From assembly GCA_020137815.1 (NCBI GenBank), contig CM035353.1, positions 6,195,597 to 6,259,596 of the forward strand: a stretch of 64,000 bases of DNA. The letters are read 5' to 3'. The notes under the pieces were generated by a model. That model was not told the origin of the DNA, ran no database searches, and was given only the letters and a program-made list of their open reading frames with translations. Within the stretch, counting starts at the first letter, position 1. Each line of letters begins with the position of its first letter. This DNA is from Hormiphora californensis (lineage: Eukaryota; Ctenophora; Tentaculata; Cydippida; Pleurobrachiidae). The translations under genes and the position numbers were made by a program. Positions 59,875-64,000 of this stretch are shown here, in pieces.

Positions 59875-59982
59875 AAGAGGGAGAGAGGAGAGAGAGTGAG
59901 AGAGTGAGAGAGTGAGAGAGTGAGAGAGTGAGAGAGTGAGAGAGTGAGAGAGTGAGAGAGTGAGAGAGTGAGAGAGAGAAAA
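59875..59982. repeat. (GAGAGAGT)n repeat
   Basis: About ten units of GTGAGAGA, a regular higher-order variant of the GA tract. Confidence 0.93.
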
Positions 59983-60699
59983 TATATCCATAAAATGAAC
60001 GAATCCCTATTATGGTTAGCGTATAATCTTACAACACATTGCATGTCGTGTTACATGATATTTACTGAATGTGGTTGTTGTCATACTTTCAAAATATTTG
60101 TACAATATGGTATCATTATTAGGCATAATTAGCTAATTAATATTTTATCAAATCGCTGTTATGGGTCCTCTCAAATGTTCCAGAAGTTTTTTTTTTTTTT
60201 TTGCACGTACACGTGGCTATTTCTCTATCCATGAGGCAGTCCGACTATTGGATGCCGCCAAGCAAAGATAATAGCTCTCAATACGGTCCCTTGCTTGACC
60301 TCAGTGACTTGCACCGACACTGTCCGTCTCACTCAATCAACGAGTGTGTGCTAACAATCTCGATAGCACGCAGAGCAGTTTTGTCAAACAAAGTTATGAC
60401 ATGACTTCTGACGCAACCCTGACAGCGCTGGCTAGCACAGTGATAGGGTTGTTGACAAACTGACGGACTGGAGAGGGTAGAGAAGGGGGAAGCACTCTGG
60501 AGCGAGATCTAGGCCGCATGACGGCCCAGATCGTGAATGCACGTAGAGTACTGCCAGTCACCGGGTTGGGGCTGGAAGGAAGGGAAGGGGGAGGTTGGGA
60601 TTGGTGGAAGAGAGGAGGATAAGAAAAAGGATAAAATCAATTATATACAAACTGCATATAAAGATAACATCCCGGCTGGCTCCTATCATCATATCGACA

Positions 60700-60701
60700 A
60701 T

Positions 60702-60749
<48 letters not shown>

Positions 60750-60787
60750 AGAGAGAAGGAGAGAGAAGGAGAGAGAAAGAGAGAGGA
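60700..60787. repeat. (GA)n microsatellite
   Basis: Pure GA, then GAGAGAAG units. Confidence 0.95.
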
Positions 60788-61099
60788 TGGGGAGAACTGT
60801 ACCACACACCCGTTTCTATGCGGCTTATAATAGGTAGCGAGGCAATGGTCACGGGTACGTGGTATCATCAGGGTTACTGGAGGTATATGGTCGTGACTGG
60901 GTTTGTTCTTGCATGTATAGGGTAATCGGTGTACTTGGGGTGAGTGAGTGATGCCACTAGGTCCGAATTTTACATGGGTGTCCAGTGGATTGGAAAATGT
61001 TCCGCCAGATGGCTTTCCAACCCCCTACCCACTGGCCAGCTGAAAAGTTTTGGTGGGAATATGAAGGTGCGATCTGGTCTAGTCAGAAGAGCGAGACAG

Positions 61100-61161
61100 G
61101 AGATAGAGAAAGAGAGAAAGAGAGAGAGAGAAAGAGGGAGAGATAGAGAGAGTGAGAGAGC

Positions 61162-61253
<92 letters not shown>

Positions 61254-61255
61254 AG
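61100..61255. repeat. (GA)n microsatellite
   Basis: About 150 bp with scattered C and T. Confidence 0.95.
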
Positions 61256-61374
61256 TTTAAACCATGAGTCTCTTTCTCTCCTAGGGGAGAGAAAGGAAGT
61301 CAGCGCCATTATTATAGTGACCAAATACCCGGGGGTTGGTATGGAGGTTTGCTGAGCGTACCCCATGGTTTAGT

Positions 61375-61512
61375 AACAAACAAACAAACAAACAAACAAA
61401 CAAACAAACAAACAAACAAACAAACAAACAAACAAACAAACAAACAAACAAACAAACAAACAAACAAACAAACAAACAAACAAACAAACAAACAAACAAA
61501 CAAACAAACAAA
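61375..61512. repeat. (CAAA)n microsatellite, about 34 copies
   Basis: Perfect tetranucleotide run. The ORFs across it are artefacts of the repeat. Confidence 0.98.
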
Positions 61513-62499
61513 TACGGTATCAGTTCAATACGTTAAAACGACGCGTAAGCGGGGCCAATCTCATGACACGCTAACCAAATGCACTTTTATCAGCTTTTTG
61601 ACAAAAGTACTCGACGTGTTACACAAAGTCCGTGCCATTACGCTTTCCACTTTCCGCCATTACCGTATCTCCTACTACACGCACCACTGTTTGATCCAAC
61701 TGTGTTACCCTTACAGTATGATCCTGTCTTTTTTGCTGCAAATTCTCGTTTACATAGAGTGTAATTTGCAGTGTGTGGCCACGTGTTTATATATTTTGAT
61801 GTGAAAAGTGTGACCAGCTGTTACTCTCCTCTTCAGGATCTAGAATTGTGGTATACAATAACTTTTGCAGTCGTTAATGGTCCTTCCTCTGTGCTTACTC
61901 TCGCTGAAATAACGTCCTCCTTTTTCAATCTATCCCCATCTATATGTTATAGAGGCTTAAACTCGTATCTTTCTGTTCAACAATAACAATTTCATACTGT
62001 CTTCACCTCAGCAAGGTCGTTGAAAGGTTTTTACCTCCATACAATTTCTCTATGTACATGTGTCCAGTGTCGCTTGAACTTTTGTTTGAACACCGTGTAA
62101 GATTGAAACGTAAGAAGAAGTTGAAAACATCTGCAGTTGTCTGTTTGGTTTCATTATTCACACCAATGGTGTTGGCGGGTGTGACATGACATCGAACTAC
62201 AACGTAAAACTAGCCACCAGCCTCCACCATCTCATCCAAATCTGTATAGTTGTATTTCAGCCAAATTTCAATTCCTAAATTCCATGAAGCTGAAGATCAA
62301 GCTAATGTAATTTCACCGACTATATATTAGTGCTTGCTACTTTGGCCTTTCAAACAGCCACCACTTTGCTACGAATTTTCCTTTGTGATATTTTCCCCCA
62401 CACTGACTCTACCGACTAGCGGCATTCTCCCCAGTTATTCCTCCATTGTGCTCCCAAAGTCACGGCTAAAACAATTCCCAGAAAAACAGGAATATTATA

Positions 62500-63942
62500 A
62501 TGGATGAGGTTTTATGGCGATGGCTTGGAACTCTTCTTATCATGGCCATTGGTAAGGAACCCTCTTAACTTCCCCCCTCTCATTTTATAAGTTACGTGAA
62601 TAGTATATAGCTGACCTCTTTTTCAGGGTTCTCAGTATTCATTAACGTGTGTTTGGTGGCACTGTTTGTGATTAAGCGACGATATCGGAAATCCTACCAC
62701 CAAGCTTACATCAATCTTGCCCTTAGTGATTCCCTCTACTCCCTGTGGGGAGTCGTCTTTACTGCACCAAGTAAGTTGTTGATGTTTTATGTGTGCACTG
62801 CTGACTTTGATGAAATAAAACAAGAAAACAGCTGGGATAGAGTTGTGAAATTTATATCCCATCCAACAACAATATATATTCGTTAGATATCAACACATTC
62901 CCATATATATTATTCCTACAGATTACTTTTTTGGATATCACCGTTCGGTATCTTGTAATCTAGTTACTGGTGTTAGTTACTACTTCCTCAATACTAACCT
63001 GCTGGCAGTCACCCCTATTGCAATGGACCGTCTCATTGCCGTATACCTCCCCATGAGGTTTGTTTGTCTTCTTTTTTGAGAAACGGTTCTGAGAAAAATA
63101 TGCACTATGTATCCATATCTAGGACATATTTAGGGACTGTATTTTCCTGTCCGGCGGCAACCCCTGAGCAGGAAAAATTCGCTTCAGATGTAATAATTGA
63201 GGTCCATGATTTATTATTTTCAGATATAAAGCGGGCATAATTCACCGAAGGATATTGAAGATCAGCATGATATGCGTGTGGGTCCTTCCTGCAATTTACT
63301 CTACCATCCTTCACACTCAAGGCAGGTGCAACACGTGACAGTGATCAACTGCTAGTTCAAAAGGAGTTACCGTACAGAACAGTACAGTCTAATATCTCAT
63401 ACTGGTATTGTGCCCTAAATCCGGGGAGTGCCCTGTACAGACCCTTCCTGTGGAGCCAGTTCGCTATGTTCTTCTGCTGTACCCATCGTACTAGTCTTCA
63501 CAGCTTACTCCTTCATCATTGGTATATGTGGTGGCTATATATATGTAGCTTTGTTATGACGAATAGAACTTAGAGATACAAACTTTTAATGGAGACAACC
63601 TTTTAATGGTGACGTGCTAAAAGCACCCCATCCCTCTTTACTTATTTTCTAGCGACCTCTCCGCACCATTAAACAATACAGATATTTTATTCACCGCTAC
63701 CATTTTGTGATAAACAGCCGGAAATCTGGCCATAATGCAGTGCCCCCCCCCCCCCCCCCCCCGCCCGGCCCCCAATACTGTAACTCACCCCGGGCCCCAA
63801 TACTGTAGTTCACACCCCTGCAGGTAAACTGGGAGGATACATTCAGAATCACAGCATGAGTAGTCTGGTAATTGTAATTAGAGCTGCACTTGTCTGTATC
63901 ATCATCTTCATCTCCTGGACTCCCTACGCCATCGTCAGTATA
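62500..63942 (+). CDS. Class A (rhodopsin-like) GPCR, six exons, 3' end outside the window; TM5 frameshift
   Basis: Exons 62500-62551, 62627-62770, 62922-63057, 63224-63325, 63378-63521, 63824-63942. TM1 has FINVCLVALF, TM2 NLALSD, TM3 a disulfide-type Cys and MDRLIAVYLPMR (DRY region), TM4 ISMICVWVLPAIYS, ECL2 YWYCALNPG, TM5 IVLVFTAYSFIIG, TM6 IISWTPYAIV-type FISWTPYAIVSI. The product would be a plasma-membrane receptor coupling to G proteins. The SWTPYA motif is reminiscent of opsins, but the TM7 lysine lies beyond 64000. In TM5 the frame is lost near 63476; the phase of the next exon agrees with a loss of 2 nt from a GT repeat. It is therefore a pseudogene, an allele or an error. The N-terminus is very short. 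Confidence 0.82.
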
Positions 63943-64000
63943 GTAAGTCAAATCTCCCAACTGCAGTTAAAATGTATCTCCGATCTGGTACAGCTTCTTT

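Larger units (their letters stand above)
57279..62499. other. Intergenic, repeat-rich; no gene recognised
   Basis: Contains the second dispersed-repeat copy, an inverted-repeat complex (about 58.9-59.5 kb), several (GA)n/(TC)n tracts (59520-59770, 59875-59980, 60700-60785, 61100-61255) and a (CAAA)n tract. The short ORFs (for example near 57.6 and 60.2 kb) show no domain features. The promoter of the GPCR presumably lies near its right end. Confidence 0.5.

Overview
This is a metazoan nuclear window. Genes are split by GT-AG introns with consistent phases, and the products are animal extracellular modules: LDLa, cbEGF, YWTD propeller, cadherin-like, thrombospondin type 3, fibro-slime, Golgi sulfotransferases and a class A GPCR. 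Intergenic and intronic DNA is full of (GA)n tracts, minisatellites and non-autonomous inverted-repeat transposons. The mix suggests a marine invertebrate, possibly early-branching, but the sequence does not let me name the phylum. All spliced models below were assembled by hand from splice sites and reading phase.

Layout. 1-2193: a 41-bp minisatellite interrupted by a TA-flanked transposon. 2194-7518 (minus): 5' part of an LDL-receptor-related gene (gene B), running off the left edge. 7.5-17.9 kb: mostly repeats and low-complexity DNA. 17925-28304 (minus): a second LDL-receptor-related gene (gene A) with signal peptide, LDLa, EGF, propeller, EGF and five phase 1-1 LDLa exons. 28.3-30.1 kb: a 390-bp foldback element. 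30145-32770 (minus): a complete six-exon secreted YHYH protein. 34624-38157 (plus): an intronless 1177-residue secreted LRR ORF. It is followed by a frameshift-riddled fibro-slime/PA14-like stretch (38158-39409) and then 25 exons that join in one frame (39551-53680) encoding cadherin-like, Cys-rich, cbEGF, TSP3 and TSP-C-terminal-like domains. These three blocks may be one giant matrix or adhesion gene. Two genes lie nested in its introns on the opposite strand: an intronless carbohydrate sulfotransferase (43912-45000) and a small secreted protein (49879-50702). 55617-57278 (minus): a second sulfotransferase whose stem is about 35 copies of a hexapeptide. 57.3-62.5 kb: repeats and palindromes. 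62500-63942 (plus): six exons of a class A, somewhat opsin-like GPCR, cut by the right edge and carrying an apparent 2-nt deletion in TM5.

The most unusual theme is the link between repeats and splice junctions. At least ten introns carry tandem duplications that start at, or include, a real 5' or 3' splice site. In the donor arrays, reading through the true donor meets a stop at once or within about a dozen codons. In the acceptor array at 48.7-49.07 kb, upstream acceptor copies are open in the exon frame and could add 20-residue units to a TSP3 domain. Two copies of a short SINE-like element also sit on 5' splice sites, with target duplications spanning the donor.

Functionally the window is a run of extracellular-matrix, cell-surface and glycan-sulfation genes. 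No operon-like coordination is implied.
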